Part shown: piece by piece, positions 1 to 8,464 of the stretch
Numbering within the stretch: the first letter of the stretch is position 1
Layout of the letters: each line of letters starts with the position of its first letter
DNA from: Fimbriimonadales bacterium
GTDB lineage: Bacteria; Armatimonadota; Fimbriimonadia; Fimbriimonadales; ATM1
Reading direction: 5' to 3'
Length of the DNA: 64,000 nt
Assembly (NCBI GenBank): GCA_026129745.1
Contig: JAHCHL010000012.1
Location: 1 to 64,000 of the forward strand
Program-made: the position numbers and the translations under genes
Notes under the pieces: model-generated
Database searches by the model: none
What the model saw: only the letters and a program-made list of their open reading frames with translations
Told to the model about the DNA's origin: nothing

Positions 1-26
1 AACGACGTCAACCATGCGTTACTTCA

Positions 27-2213
27 CTATCCGACCCAGACGCTTCGGTATTCGTCAATCGGCAGATACTCAGTGCGCTTGCCGACAAACAGAATTCGCA
101 GTGTTGCGATCTCTTTGGGCTTGAGCGTCAACCGAACGCGATTTTCAAACGAATCAGCAGGTCGTTTCACTGTTTCCCCAAAGAGATCCACTCGCCGAAC
201 GTTCTCGATCTCCCAAAGGAAGCCAAGCTCGACTTCTTGCTCTTCGCCGTCTGGTTCGAAAAGTCGCAGCTCGAGCTCTTCTCCAACCTTTCGAATCGCC
301 GTGATGCAGGGTCTGCCTCCAAGAATCTGCAAGAACTCGCCAAATCCAAGCTTCAGAAAGAGCTGCGAGTGGGCAAGCAAACCGGAATTGAGAAGAGAAC
401 CCGATGGGTATAGCTGAAAGTCGATGGTCGCGCTCTTTGCATACTTTCCTTGATCCCACGCATCCCATGCAAAGATCACTTCGTCGAATCCATCATCCTG
501 AGCAACCGCAAGGCTGTTCTGTGCCGAAAGAAAGAGCAGCCCCCCTCCGTTCCAATCCGCCGAGATGAGAGTTTGATGAACGATGGGGCGCACAACCCAT
601 CGATCCTCTTGCGTCGATGTCAGCCAATGCGCAGTCGGCTGCCTCGTGAGCCACTTGCCATGCGGATGGACTTCTTCAATCGAGAACGGAGCGTCGACTC
701 GCCAACGCTCTATCGGCTTTGCACAGCGAATCGGAAGCGTGATCGCGTTGTCGACGCCGCAACGCATTCGGTCGATTTCGAGAACGAGTTGCCCTCGCGG
801 CGCTCCGGTCGCAATGGTCCACTTGAGCATGCCCTTACCTTCAGGTCCAGAGATTTGCGTTGTCAAGATCGCCTGACCGTCTCGCTCGACGAGGCTCGGC
901 TCCGATACCGACTTCCAACCGGAGGGCAAGCCGACCGGGGCGCCGAGCACGTTCTCTCCGCCACGCCCAAGTCGCAGCGAAACGAGCTCGCCGGTGTTTT
1001 CGTCGAAAGCTTCGCCGTACATCGAGACGTCCGGCGCAATGAGCCCGTCACCGCGCAAAATCTTCTTGGCAGTCGATGGCTGCGGGGGATCTGCAATCCG
1101 CCCAAGGTGCTTCTCGCACCTGCCGACAACGTCTTTTGCGAGCATGATCGCCATTTGTGCGAATCTATGGCCAATTCTGTTCGTAAAGCCTTCACACTCA
1201 TAAGCGTCATGCCCTTGACTCATCATGAGATTGCGCCACGCTTCAGCGAGCTGCCACTCCGGATACGCATCGAATTGCGGATAGGGCTGACCCAGGAGGC
1301 TGCACCACGCAGCAAGAAACTCAGCTCGCAGAATCTCACGCTCGGCCCTCCGCCAGAGTCTTGGCAATGCATCACCGTTCTTGCCGGCCGTTATGCCGTG
1401 AAAGCATTCGTCGAGCGAGTAGCGACGAACTGGCGGACTTGCAGTCTTGCGTTTTCTTTCAATCCACTCTGCGATCAACGTTGGCTTGACGCAAACTTCT
1501 TTTTGTGCCAACAGTTCTTTGAGAAACGGCACAGCAAACTCAGTTCGCCACATCCAATTCGGTTTGTCGAGAATTTCAAGCCATGTAATCATCAGCGCAC
1601 CATGCTCATGTAAGAGCGGATGCTTAAGAGTTTCAATGGCAGTGGGAATTCCACGCATCAGGCAGCGCTTGGAGTATGGAATTGCCGGCAACCCATCCCC
1701 GTTTGGTGCCTCCCACAAGACGACTTCGTCATCTTCCATGGGCCATGTTGGTGTGTGCCAAGTGTGTTGTGGAAATAGCAACGCTGCCTCGTACCCAAGC
1801 GAAACAAGAAGTTGCGGAAGCTGTGGAAAGAAATCGAATTCTTCTTCTGAGAAGATCTTGGGACGAACGCCAAGAACTCTCTCACACACCGCGACACCTT
1901 CCGTTCGCTGCCTGACGTTCGATTCCGGGCCGATTAGCCCTCCATATGGCTGTGTGTAAGTTCCACCCCAGATCTCGATTTGACCATCCCGAATCGCATT
2001 CCTTAGCCATCCAATGGACTCCGGCGAAATGGATGCAAGCTGCTCGATGCCTCTGCCGTCGAAGTTCAGCCCAACCTTGAGACCTGTCTCCTCGACGACT
2101 CGTCGGAGAGCTACTGTCGAATTGACGAGGGTGTCTTCGCCCCACTCCCATACCATCCCCGTCCAATGATTGTGTTTGCCGAAGATGAACCAAATTGTGC
2201 GTGGAGCGGACAT
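27..2213 (-). CDS. Glycoside hydrolase family 38-like protein (alpha-mannosidase-type)
   Basis: Predicted intracellular glycosidase of about 728 aa. The N-terminal 350 residues resemble the GH38 catalytic (beta/alpha) barrel: GKHNHWTG near the N-terminus recalls the HxHWD metal-binding start of GH38, followed by GGTYTQPYGG and EEEFDFFPQLP, the segment where GH38 enzymes carry the D-x-F-G-x-x-x-Q-x-P pattern. The C-terminal half is beta-rich, as in GH38 sandwich domains. No signal peptide is visible. I chose ATG 2213 (MSAPRTIWFIFG); ATG 2225 is also possible, and the frame is open to 2282 but overlaps the divergent gene. The HxHWD Asp appears to be Thr, so metal binding and activity may differ. 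Mannosidase specificity is inference. Confidence 0.6.
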   Translation of the reverse strand: MSAPRTIWFIFGKHNHWTGMVWEWGEDTLVNSTVALRRVVEETGLKVGLNFDGRGIEQLASISPESIGWLRNAIRDGQIEIWGGTYTQPYGGLIGPESNVRQRTEGVAVCERVLGVRPKIFSEEEFDFFPQLPQLLVSLGYEAALLFPQHTWHTPTWPMEDDEVVLWEAPNGDGLPAIPYSKRCLMRGIPTAIETLKHPLLHEHGALMITWLEILDKPNWMWRTEFAVPFLKELLAQKEVCVKPTLIAEWIERKRKTASPPVRRYSLDECFHGITAGKNGDALPRLWRRAEREILRAEFLAAWCSLLGQPYPQFDAYPEWQLAEAWRNLMMSQGHDAYECEGFTNRIGHRFAQMAIMLAKDVVGRCEKHLGRIADPPQPSTAKKILRGDGLIAPDVSMYGEAFDENTGELVSLRLGRGGENVLGAPVGLPSGWKSVSEPSLVERDGQAILTTQISGPEGKGMLKWTIATGAPRGQLVLEIDRMRCGVDNAITLPIRCAKPIERWRVDAPFSIEEVHPHGKWLTRQPTAHWLTSTQEDRWVVRPIVHQTLISADWNGGGLLFLSAQNSLAVAQDDGFDEVIFAWDAWDQGKYAKSATIDFQLYPSGSLLNSGLLAHSQLFLKLGFGEFLQILGGRPCITAIRKVGEELELRLFEPDGEEQEVELGFLWEIENVRRVDLFGETVKRPADSFENRVRLTLKPKEIATLRILFVGKRTEYLPIDEYRSVWVG

Positions 2214-2243
2214 GTTCTTGAGCATACTTGGGCAAAGGGCCGA

Positions 2244-2249
2244 TATACT
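2244..2249 (+). promoter_or_regulatory. Leaderless-type -10 element (TATACT)
   Basis: TATACT lies 8 nt before ATG 2258, which puts the expected transcription start at or next to the start codon. No Shine-Dalgarno sequence precedes this ATG. The same spacing recurs before several other first-in-operon genes here. Confidence 0.5.
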
Positions 2250-2257
2250 ATTTTGGG

Positions 2258-3043
2258 ATGGAACAGCGATACAGCCCGCCAATGCCAGTCAAGAAGGGAA
2301 TGCCTTCCTGGCTAATCATACTGATCGTGGTTGGGGTCGTGTTGATCTTAGGACTTGTCGCTTTAGTCGGCTTTGCATTCTATCAGGTTGCAAGTGAGAT
2401 CTTTCGTTATGAAGAGATTCGTCGTGTTGCTGCTGATGCCCAGAGAAAGTACATCGACAACATTGACATTTCTCCTGGCAAACCATTTAGCGGAAACGAC
2501 AACATCGCCGGGATGGGAAATGCGCTTCATGAGATGTTCTACAAGAGCCAACTTGCTTTCCGAGACTTCTACGATGAAACCGACAAGATCGACTGGACGA
2601 TCGATGAGCAATACGATTGCTTGAAGGATCAGAAGTCTTACGAACAGACAAAGAACTCCTTATCAAAGCTCTCAGAACCATACAAGCGTTGGGTAGACAG
2701 GCTGGGTGAGATTGTGACTGAGTATTCCCATCGAGCCTACTCTGCAGCACAATCGGACTCATCCGGAATGAGAGTTGTTTCGGAGTTCGTGCATTACATG
2801 GACTATCAACTCGAACTCTCGAAGTCGGAACTCGATGTCATCGAGTCGCTAAAGAAGTCTCGAATCGAGCGACTTGACTTTCTATGGCAAAACCGGGCTA
2901 TGTTTCAGGCTGATAAGGACGGATATATCGAGCCACGATCAAACGCCTCAAGCGCAGTCCGCAATCGAATCAAGTCGCTCGATCAGGAGATTGCTCGATT
3001 GTATATGCGCATCGACGAGATTGTCGGCACTTCTTCAAATTGA
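2258..3043 (+). CDS. Membrane-anchored hypothetical protein
   Basis: 261-aa protein that I cannot assign to a family. It has a short polar, Pro-containing N-terminus (MEQRYSPPMPVKKGMPS), one strongly hydrophobic helix at about residues 17-38, and then a long, mostly helical, charged region with coiled-coil character (for example LELSKSELDVIESLKKSR). The likely topology is a single-pass membrane protein with the bulk outside the cytoplasm. ATG 2258 is preferred over the upstream in-frame TTG 2228 because a TATACT box sits 8 nt before it and the TTG extension overlaps the divergent gene. It converges on htpX with 6 bp between stops. The protein at 52411 has a similar N-terminal plan. Confidence 0.75.
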   Translation: MEQRYSPPMPVKKGMPSWLIILIVVGVVLILGLVALVGFAFYQVASEIFRYEEIRRVAADAQRKYIDNIDISPGKPFSGNDNIAGMGNALHEMFYKSQLAFRDFYDETDKIDWTIDEQYDCLKDQKSYEQTKNSLSKLSEPYKRWVDRLGEIVTEYSHRAYSAAQSDSSGMRVVSEFVHYMDYQLELSKSELDVIESLKKSRIERLDFLWQNRAMFQADKDGYIEPRSNASSAVRNRIKSLDQEIARLYMRIDEIVGTSSN

Positions 3044-3049
3044 CTGCGA

Positions 3050-3877
3050 TTACGCGAATCGCAAACTTCGTAATCTGCGGATTCTGTCTTCGATAGGCGG
3101 GTGCGTTGAGAACATCGCCGACAGACCTTTGCCGTTGAGCGGATTTGCGATGTACATATGTGCGGTCTCTGGTTGAGCGAGGCGGGACGGCGCAATCGGA
3201 ACGACTTTGCCGAGCGTGCTTAGGGCGTCTGCAAGCGGTGCGGAGTCACCAAGCAACCTCGCCGCAGTTTCATCTGCTGCATATTCTCGCGTTCTCGAAA
3301 CAGCCATTTGTATGGCAATCGCAGCGAATGGTCCAAGAATCATCACCAACAAGGCGCCGATGGGCCCCGGGCCTTCGTCGGAACTACCGAAGAAGAACGC
3401 CAAGTGCGAGATCCACATGATCGCGCTTGCGACAGATGCTACGACCGTCATCGTCAACGTGTCTCTATTCTTGATATGAGCTATTTCATGGGCAAGAACG
3501 CCAATAACTTCCCGCTGTGACATGGATTCAAGGATTCCTGCTGTGAAGCAAACGCTTGCGTAGCCAGGACCTCTGCCGCAGGCGAATGCATTTGGCTGCG
3601 AGTCTGGGGAAATATAAATTCTTGGTGAAGGGATGCCGGCTCTTTCGGAAATTCGCTCATTCGCTTCAAAGAGCCACGGCGCTTGCTGACGAGACATCGG
3701 CTTCGCACGCGCAAACGACAGCGCGATCTTTTCGCTGAACCAGTATGTTCCGAAATTGAAAACGAATGAGAAAATGAGGGCAGCGATCAATCCCGTTTGT
3801 CCACCCAACAAGTAGCCGATGGCCAGGAACAGCCCAGCCATCACAACCATCAATAGCCCTGTTTTGATGTAGTTCAT
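3050..3877 (-). CDS. htpX: M48 family membrane metalloprotease HtpX
   Basis: Zinc endoprotease of the inner membrane that degrades damaged or misfolded membrane proteins. The 275-aa length fits HtpX. Two hydrophobic segments lie in the first 55 residues, the zinc motif HEIAH is at about 130-134, and further hydrophobic segments follow it. The third ligand Glu is probably in SRTREYAADETA. The start is ATG 3877 (MNYIKTGLLMVV), 31 nt after the folD stop; a longer frame back to 3943 would overlap folD and adds nothing HtpX-like. It is the last gene of the efp-acc-nusB-folD operon, an unusual place for a quality-control protease. Family assignment is firm; regulation is not visible. Confidence 0.9.
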   Translation of the reverse strand: MNYIKTGLLMVVMAGLFLAIGYLLGGQTGLIAALIFSFVFNFGTYWFSEKIALSFARAKPMSRQQAPWLFEANERISERAGIPSPRIYISPDSQPNAFACGRGPGYASVCFTAGILESMSQREVIGVLAHEIAHIKNRDTLTMTVVASVASAIMWISHLAFFFGSSDEGPGPIGALLVMILGPFAAIAIQMAVSRTREYAADETAARLLGDSAPLADALSTLGKVVPIAPSRLAQPETAHMYIANPLNGKGLSAMFSTHPPIEDRIRRLRSLRFA

Positions 3878-3908
3878 ATCCGATAGATTCAACGCCTGAT
3901 AGTACTTC

Positions 3909-4775
3909 TCAGTTCCGGCTTCGCTCCGCCGCATCGACCACATTGGAGAGGAGCATCGCCACTGTCATTGGACCGACGCCGCCCGGTACCGGAGTGATCC
4001 ATTCGGCGACCTGAACGGCAGATTCGAAGTGGACATCTCCAACATCCATTTCTCGGCCTTCTACCTTGTTGTATCCTGCGTCCAGTACGACGGCGCCCGG
4101 TTTGATCCAATCCCCTTTGATGAGCTCCGGTCTACCGACGGCAGCGACGAGAATGTCGGCATGTCGACAGATTTCAGGAAGATCTCGAGTCTTGCTGTGG
4201 CAGATTGTGACGGTCGCGTTTCTCTCTAATAGCATCAATGCGGCAGGCTTGCCGAGAATGACGCTTCTCCCGATGACAACAGCATGCTTGCCCTCGCATG
4301 AGATGCCATATTCATCAAGCAGCCGCATCATTCCAAGCGGAGTCGCGCAACGAAATCCTTTCGCCCCAGAAACCAAAAGCCCGAGCGACTCTGGGGTGAT
4401 TCCGTCTACGTCTTTTTCAGCACCCAGTGCGATGAGCGCAGCCTCTTCGTCGAGATGCTTCGGGAGAGGATGCTGAATAAGAACTCCATGCACGCTGTCG
4501 TCATTGTTAAGCTCGGCAATCTTCCTCATGACGTAACTTTGATCCGTGTCCTCGCTGATCGGATAGGACTCTCCGACAATGCCTATTTCTTCCGCCCATT
4601 TGTGCTTCATCCGAACATAAGCGACGCTCGCAGGATCGTTTTTGGCGACAAGCACATCCAGCCTCGGAATGATGCCTATTTCTCGCAAAGCCTGAACACG
4701 CGGTTTAAGGCTCTCTCGAACCCTTTTCGAGAGAGCACGGCCATCGAGCAATTTAGTCTTCTGCTCTGTCTCCAT
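3909..4775 (-). CDS. folD: Bifunctional methylenetetrahydrofolate dehydrogenase/cyclohydrolase
   Basis: Interconverts 5,10-methylene-THF, methenyl-THF and 10-formyl-THF with NADP, supplying one-carbon units. The 288 aa match FolD. Visible motifs: catalytic Y-V-x-x-K (YVRMK), VLIQHPLP with the active-site Gln, KDVDGI, Rossmann GRSVILGKP, and TPVPGGVGPMT near the C-terminus. The usual PCTP-x-G segment reads RCATPLG, a departure in the loop next to the folate site. The start ATG 4775 overlaps the nusB end by 23 nt; a longer frame to 4820 would overlap nusB further. The nusB-folD order is common in bacteria. Confidence 0.93.
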   Translation of the reverse strand: METEQKTKLLDGRALSKRVRESLKPRVQALREIGIIPRLDVLVAKNDPASVAYVRMKHKWAEEIGIVGESYPISEDTDQSYVMRKIAELNNDDSVHGVLIQHPLPKHLDEEAALIALGAEKDVDGITPESLGLLVSGAKGFRCATPLGMMRLLDEYGISCEGKHAVVIGRSVILGKPAALMLLERNATVTICHSKTRDLPEICRHADILVAAVGRPELIKGDWIKPGAVVLDAGYNKVEGREMDVGDVHFESAVQVAEWITPVPGGVGPMTVAMLLSNVVDAAERSRN

Positions 4776-5193
4776 GCGTTTTGAGACCTTCTTGCTTGAC
4801 AAGGTTTCCGAGTATTCCATTCACGAATGCGCCGCTGCTCTCGGTACTGTATTTCTTAGCCAAATCAACTGCTTCGTTGATTGCGACCGCAGGGGGAACG
4901 TCATGCACAAAGAGTATTTCGTAAATGGCAATGCGCAGTATCGCAAAGTCGACTGCAGCTAACCTGTCGATGGTGTAACCTTCTGCCAACGCTGCGATCT
5001 TGGCGTCAATCGCAGCTTGTGAACTTACAATTCCGTTTACGAGTGTTTTCGCGTAATCTCGCTGATCTTCGCCTATCTCTGCTCCGTCGGTCGCACCTAC
5101 CAAACTTTCCTCAAGAGATTGATCGCCAATCGATATTCCGTAAAGCGCTTTCAGCGCAAGCTCGCGCGACTTTCTACGCGACTTAGACGCCAC
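4753..5193 (-). CDS. nusB: Transcription antitermination factor NusB
   Basis: RNA-binding all-helical protein that, with NusE (S10), binds boxA in rRNA leaders and supports antitermination. At 146 aa it has family length. It starts with a basic segment (MASKSRRKSRELALKALY), typical of the arginine-rich N-terminus. The C-terminal half has the NusB signature region: AVDFAILRIAIYEI, VPPAVAINEAVDLAKKYS and SGAFVNGILG. It overlaps the accC end by 11 nt and the folD start by 23 nt, so the three are probably translated from one message. Confidence 0.95.
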   Translation of the reverse strand: MASKSRRKSRELALKALYGISIGDQSLEESLVGATDGAEIGEDQRDYAKTLVNGIVSSQAAIDAKIAALAEGYTIDRLAAVDFAILRIAIYEILFVHDVPPAVAINEAVDLAKKYSTESSGAFVNGILGNLVKQEGLKTHGDRAED

Positions 5194-6544
5194 CAGCTAC
5201 CTCGTTCATCATTCGAGCAACCCACTTCGTGTCTACGTCGCCACGCACGTAGTCCTCATGCGCAATCAGCTCGCGCAAGAATGAGATGTTCGTCTGCACT
5301 CCCTCAATGGTGAAATTGGAAAGAGCGTCAGCAAGTTTCCGGACAGCATCGTTTCGATCGTCTCCAGTGACGATCAGTTTTGCAATCATGGGATCGTAGA
5401 AAGGCGTAATTTCCACCCCTTCCTCAACGAACGTTTCAATTCGAATGTGCTCAGCTTTCGGAGGATCCCAAACGACGATCCTTCCGCAGCTCGGCGCAAA
5501 GTCCCGGCTTGGATCCTGCGCGGTAATTCTTGCCTCAATCGAGTGCCCACTCCAAGAAATGTCTTCCTGTGAAAACGGAAGCTCTTCACCTGATGCAACT
5601 TTGAGCATCGTCTGAACGATGTCTATTCCAGTTACCTGCTCTGTTACGGGATGTTCTACTTGCAAGCGAGTGTTCATCTCAATGAAATAGAACTCTCCGT
5701 CTTCATCCATTAGGAATTCGACTGTGCCTGCGTTGACATAGCCAACTGATTTTGCGAGCCGAACCGCGCACTCTCCCATTTCGCGCCGTTTATCTGCATC
5801 CATTCCAGCGAACGGCGCTTCTTCAATCATCTTTTGATGGCGAAGGTTTTGAACGGAACACTCTCGCTCACCCAGACTTACGCAGTTTCCATAGCTGTCA
5901 GCAATGACTTGGATCTCAACATGCCTCGGATTGTCGATGCATTTTTCAAGATACATTGCACCATTCCCAAACGACGCCTCTGCTTCTTGACTTGCGAGTT
6001 GGAGCAATCTTGGCAGTTCTTCCGGCGACTCAACGCGCCTTATGCCCCTTCCACCGCCGCCCGCTGCCGCTTTGAGCAGTACGGGGTAGCCGAATTTTGA
6101 TGCAAGCTCTATTGCGTGCTCGTCGCTTGTGATTAGTCCATCTGATCCAGGAACGACAGGGCATTTGGATTCGATTGCCGCAAGTCGCGCTGCCGCCTTG
6201 TCGCCCATGACCGAGATCGCGTCGACAGGTGGCCCTATAAACTTAATGCCGAGTGTTTGCAATGCGTCCGCGAACTGCTCTTGCTCGCTGAAGTATCCGT
6301 AACCCGGATGCACTGCGTCAGAACCCGATATGACTGCAGCCATCAAGACGTTTGCCATGTTCAGATAGCTTTGTGCATTCGGCCCAGGTCCAATACAAAT
6401 TGCTTCATCCGCAAGGCGTACATGCAGACTGTCGCGGTCCGCCTCACTATAGACTGCGACTGCTTTAATGCCCAATTCTTGGCAGGCCCGGATGATGCGA
6501 ACCGCAATTTCGCCACGGTTCGCAATCAAGACCTTCTTCAGCAT
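5183..6544 (-). CDS. accC: Acetyl-CoA carboxylase, biotin carboxylase subunit
   Basis: ATP-dependent carboxylation of biotin on the carrier protein, the first half-reaction of malonyl-CoA synthesis. The 453 aa carry an ATP-grasp fold. N-terminal MLKKVLIANRGEIAVRII is diagnostic; KAAAGGGGRGIR is the glycine-rich ATP loop; RHQKMIEEAP carries the catalytic Lys; EMNTRLQVEH carries the metal and bicarbonate residues. All expected catalytic positions look intact. ATG 6544 forms a TGATG junction with the preceding pseudopilin gene (a TTG one codon upstream is also possible). The enzyme looks functional although the accB-like partner in this operon lacks the biotin attachment Lys. Confidence 0.96.
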   Translation of the reverse strand: MLKKVLIANRGEIAVRIIRACQELGIKAVAVYSEADRDSLHVRLADEAICIGPGPNAQSYLNMANVLMAAVISGSDAVHPGYGYFSEQEQFADALQTLGIKFIGPPVDAISVMGDKAAARLAAIESKCPVVPGSDGLITSDEHAIELASKFGYPVLLKAAAGGGGRGIRRVESPEELPRLLQLASQEAEASFGNGAMYLEKCIDNPRHVEIQVIADSYGNCVSLGERECSVQNLRHQKMIEEAPFAGMDADKRREMGECAVRLAKSVGYVNAGTVEFLMDEDGEFYFIEMNTRLQVEHPVTEQVTGIDIVQTMLKVASGEELPFSQEDISWSGHSIEARITAQDPSRDFAPSCGRIVVWDPPKAEHIRIETFVEEGVEITPFYDPMIAKLIVTGDDRNDAVRKLADALSNFTIEGVQTNISFLRELIAHEDYVRGDVDTKWVARMMNEVAGGV

Positions 6545-6915
6545 CAATAGTCCTCATGGCCCGGATGAGGGCACTTGACTGTTTGCGTTGCTGCATCAAG
6601 CTGGTACGCTTCTTTGCCGATTGGACATTGAAGCATTCGAGTAGGCAGATTGAGTTCGGCTAAATTCTCAATCGCGACTTCGTCGATGTGTTGCATCTTG
6701 ATGGCTGCGCGCACCTGTCCTAAGTGATTGGTACATTCGAAGTCTTTGGCTTTCAGCGCAGCTCGTCCGACAGTCGTCTGACCGAGTCCATCCTCTCGAT
6801 CGCTCTTCGCAGTACCGAAACCGCCACCAAAGTACACCGCCGCGACGATGCCGATGATCGCGACAACGACTACAAGCTCAATGAGCATATGCCCGCTCGA
6901 CACGTTTCGATTCAT
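6544..6915 (-). CDS. Type II/IV pseudopilin-like protein inside the acc operon
   Basis: 123-aa protein with a prepilin-type N-terminus: short leader MNRNVSSG, cleavage expected after Gly8, then HMLIELVVVVAIIGIVAA with Glu at position 5 of the mature form. The C-terminal region has two Cys-Pro pairs (LQCPIG and KCPHPGHEDY), the pattern many pseudopilins use near their end; another Cys is in FECTNHLG. The usual G-F-T-L-I-E has become G-H-M-L-I-E. It overlaps accB by ATGA and accC by TGATG, so it is translationally embedded between two fatty-acid synthesis genes. Family call is good; the reason for this placement is unknown. Confidence 0.85.
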   Translation of the reverse strand: MNRNVSSGHMLIELVVVVAIIGIVAAVYFGGGFGTAKSDREDGLGQTTVGRAALKAKDFECTNHLGQVRAAIKMQHIDEVAIENLAELNLPTRMLQCPIGKEAYQLDAATQTVKCPHPGHEDY

Positions 6916-7313
6916 CGCCTTATCCTTGCTATGGCTTGGCCGTATTCGATCGGCTGCCCGTCCTCAACGAACAGTTCATCGAGTACACCCTCGACGCCGG
7001 CGTAAATCTCGTTCGGCAATCCGAGCGCCTCAATGATTCCGATAACCGTATTCGATTCCACTGGTTCTTGCTCGCTTGCTTGCGCACCCGCAAGCCGGAA
7101 GTAGCCTACCATCGAACTCCTGACAACCATGTCGGGCTGCATCTCGACTGCTGCTTCTTGCGTGGTCACCTGCATGGTTTCTGCAGTATTCGAGCTCGGT
7201 GGCAATTCAATCTTGATTTCAGCGTTGCCTTCTTTAATACGCACTTCGGTCAATCCGAGTCGCTTCGCTGAGCGAACGATGGATTCGATCGTTTTGACGC
7301 TGAAAGTGCTCAT
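6912..7313 (-). CDS. AccB/BCCP-like protein lacking the biotinyl lysine
   Basis: 133-aa homologue of the acetyl-CoA carboxylase biotin carboxyl carrier protein. The N-terminal helix (VRSAKRLGLTEVRIKEGN) and C-terminal biotinyl/lipoyl domain are in normal order and length, and the gene sits at the classic efp-accB-accC position. The attachment motif, normally E-A-M-K-M/L-x-N-E, reads EALGLPNEI: the biotinyl Lys is Gly98 (codon GGA at 7022-7020), followed by Leu-Pro. The rest of the domain (SGV-equivalent EGVLDELFVEDGQPIEYGQ) is well kept, so this is not random decay. As written it cannot carry biotin. It may be a structural or regulatory paralogue, with a functional BCCP elsewhere. It overlaps both neighbours by ATGA. 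Confidence 0.88.
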   Translation of the reverse strand: MSTFSVKTIESIVRSAKRLGLTEVRIKEGNAEIKIELPPSSNTAETMQVTTQEAAVEMQPDMVVRSSMVGYFRLAGAQASEQEPVESNTVIGIIEALGLPNEIYAGVEGVLDELFVEDGQPIEYGQAIARIRR

Positions 7314-8452
7314 ATCTTGAGTTTGAAGATGCAGAACTCAACGATTTTCATTAGTTGCGCAAAGATGAAGAGCATGATGCCAATTAGGACGAACTCTTCC
7401 AACATGCCAGGCCCGGCACCAACGATAGTTTCTGCAACTGGCTCGGTGCCTTCTGTGGAGAATGTGAAACGGCTCATCATCTTGTCAAAGTCGCCGACGA
7501 GACCCATCGTCCACATCAGCAACGGCTGCCTGAACATTCCATAAAAGGCCAGCACGCCGAGCGGGACGACATAGGTCATTAACTTGTATTTCTGGCGCTG
7601 ATGCTCGTTGTAGATCACGCATTGCCGGCATCGCTCCGCTTTCTGCGCGGGCGTCAACATCTTGTTGTATGGAATGTACTTTGCTGCTGAAACGGCATCC
7701 TTGGGAATGACGTTACCAGTCATCGCGCCCTGAATGACTTCTTCTTCGCACATGCAGCCAACACGCTCTCTCCAGCAACACCGCCTCGCATGATAGATCG
7801 GGCACTTCTCTCGAACGAACTTCCGACAGAATGGCAGCTGCCAACACTTGCCCATGAAGACATTCTTATAGTCATAGTCTTCTCGAATTCCAGACCCATA
7901 TTTCATTAGCGTGTCTTTCGCGCCAAAGAGGGTGCGGTTTCGAATTCGAACGGCAATGTCCGCAACCTGCAATACGATTGCGATGATGCCGAGCAAGAGT
8001 CCGCCGAGCTTTAGGGACCAAAGCGCGCGGTTCAACACTGCGTAGCTTTCCGGACTTGTCTCTCGGTAACCGATTACCCAATCGATCCACCAATTTGATG
8101 TGAAGAAAAGCGTCGCGACAATGAGAAGCGTTAGCGGCAGCGCAATGTCGCCCCAAAACATCAGCGCCATGCCAGCAGCGAACAGGGTCAACCCAATTAG
8201 AAGACCGATTTGACCCCAACTGTGCATGGTTGCGGCATCTCGCAGCGCTTGGATGCCCGCTGGATCTTGTGGCGATGAAGTTACGAAGTTGTTTCCGAAG
8301 TAATAAGTGAGATAGATGAGGATCCCAGTCGAAATGAGACTAAGGATGATCCCGACCATGAGCACTTTGCCACCTGCCCACTCGAAAATGTTCGAGATCC
8401 AGTCGTCTTTGATCTGGGTCGGGCCGGGCGCTGACACCGGATTTCTTGCCAT
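7310..8452 (-). CDS. Multi-pass membrane protein with cytoplasmic Cys-rich domain, unknown
   Basis: 380-aa protein I do not recognise. About four transmembrane helices lie in the first 175 residues (around 30-50, 77-97, 100-118 and 150-168) and two more near the C-terminus. Between them is a soluble Cys-rich domain at about 200-280: CWQLPFC, then REKCPIYHARRCCW, RVGCMC and later RCRQC. Ten cysteines in about 80 residues, several in C-x-C, CC and C-x2-C spacing, suggest zinc or iron-sulfur binding. It lies between efp and accB and overlaps accB by ATGA, so it should be co-expressed with fatty-acid initiation genes. Function unknown. Confidence 0.85.
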   Translation of the reverse strand: MARNPVSAPGPTQIKDDWISNIFEWAGGKVLMVGIILSLISTGILIYLTYYFGNNFVTSSPQDPAGIQALRDAATMHSWGQIGLLIGLTLFAAGMALMFWGDIALPLTLLIVATLFFTSNWWIDWVIGYRETSPESYAVLNRALWSLKLGGLLLGIIAIVLQVADIAVRIRNRTLFGAKDTLMKYGSGIREDYDYKNVFMGKCWQLPFCRKFVREKCPIYHARRCCWRERVGCMCEEEVIQGAMTGNVIPKDAVSAAKYIPYNKMLTPAQKAERCRQCVIYNEHQRQKYKLMTYVVPLGVLAFYGMFRQPLLMWTMGLVGDFDKMMSRFTFSTEGTEPVAETIVGAGPGMLEEFVLIGIMLFIFAQLMKIVEFCIFKLKI

Positions 8453-8464
8453 CGGTTTTACAAG

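Noticed and set aside
450-1613. 387-codon plus-strand frame
   Set aside because: It lies antisense to the GH38-like gene, is rich in Arg/Ser/Pro and has no protein-family features, as expected of a shadow frame.
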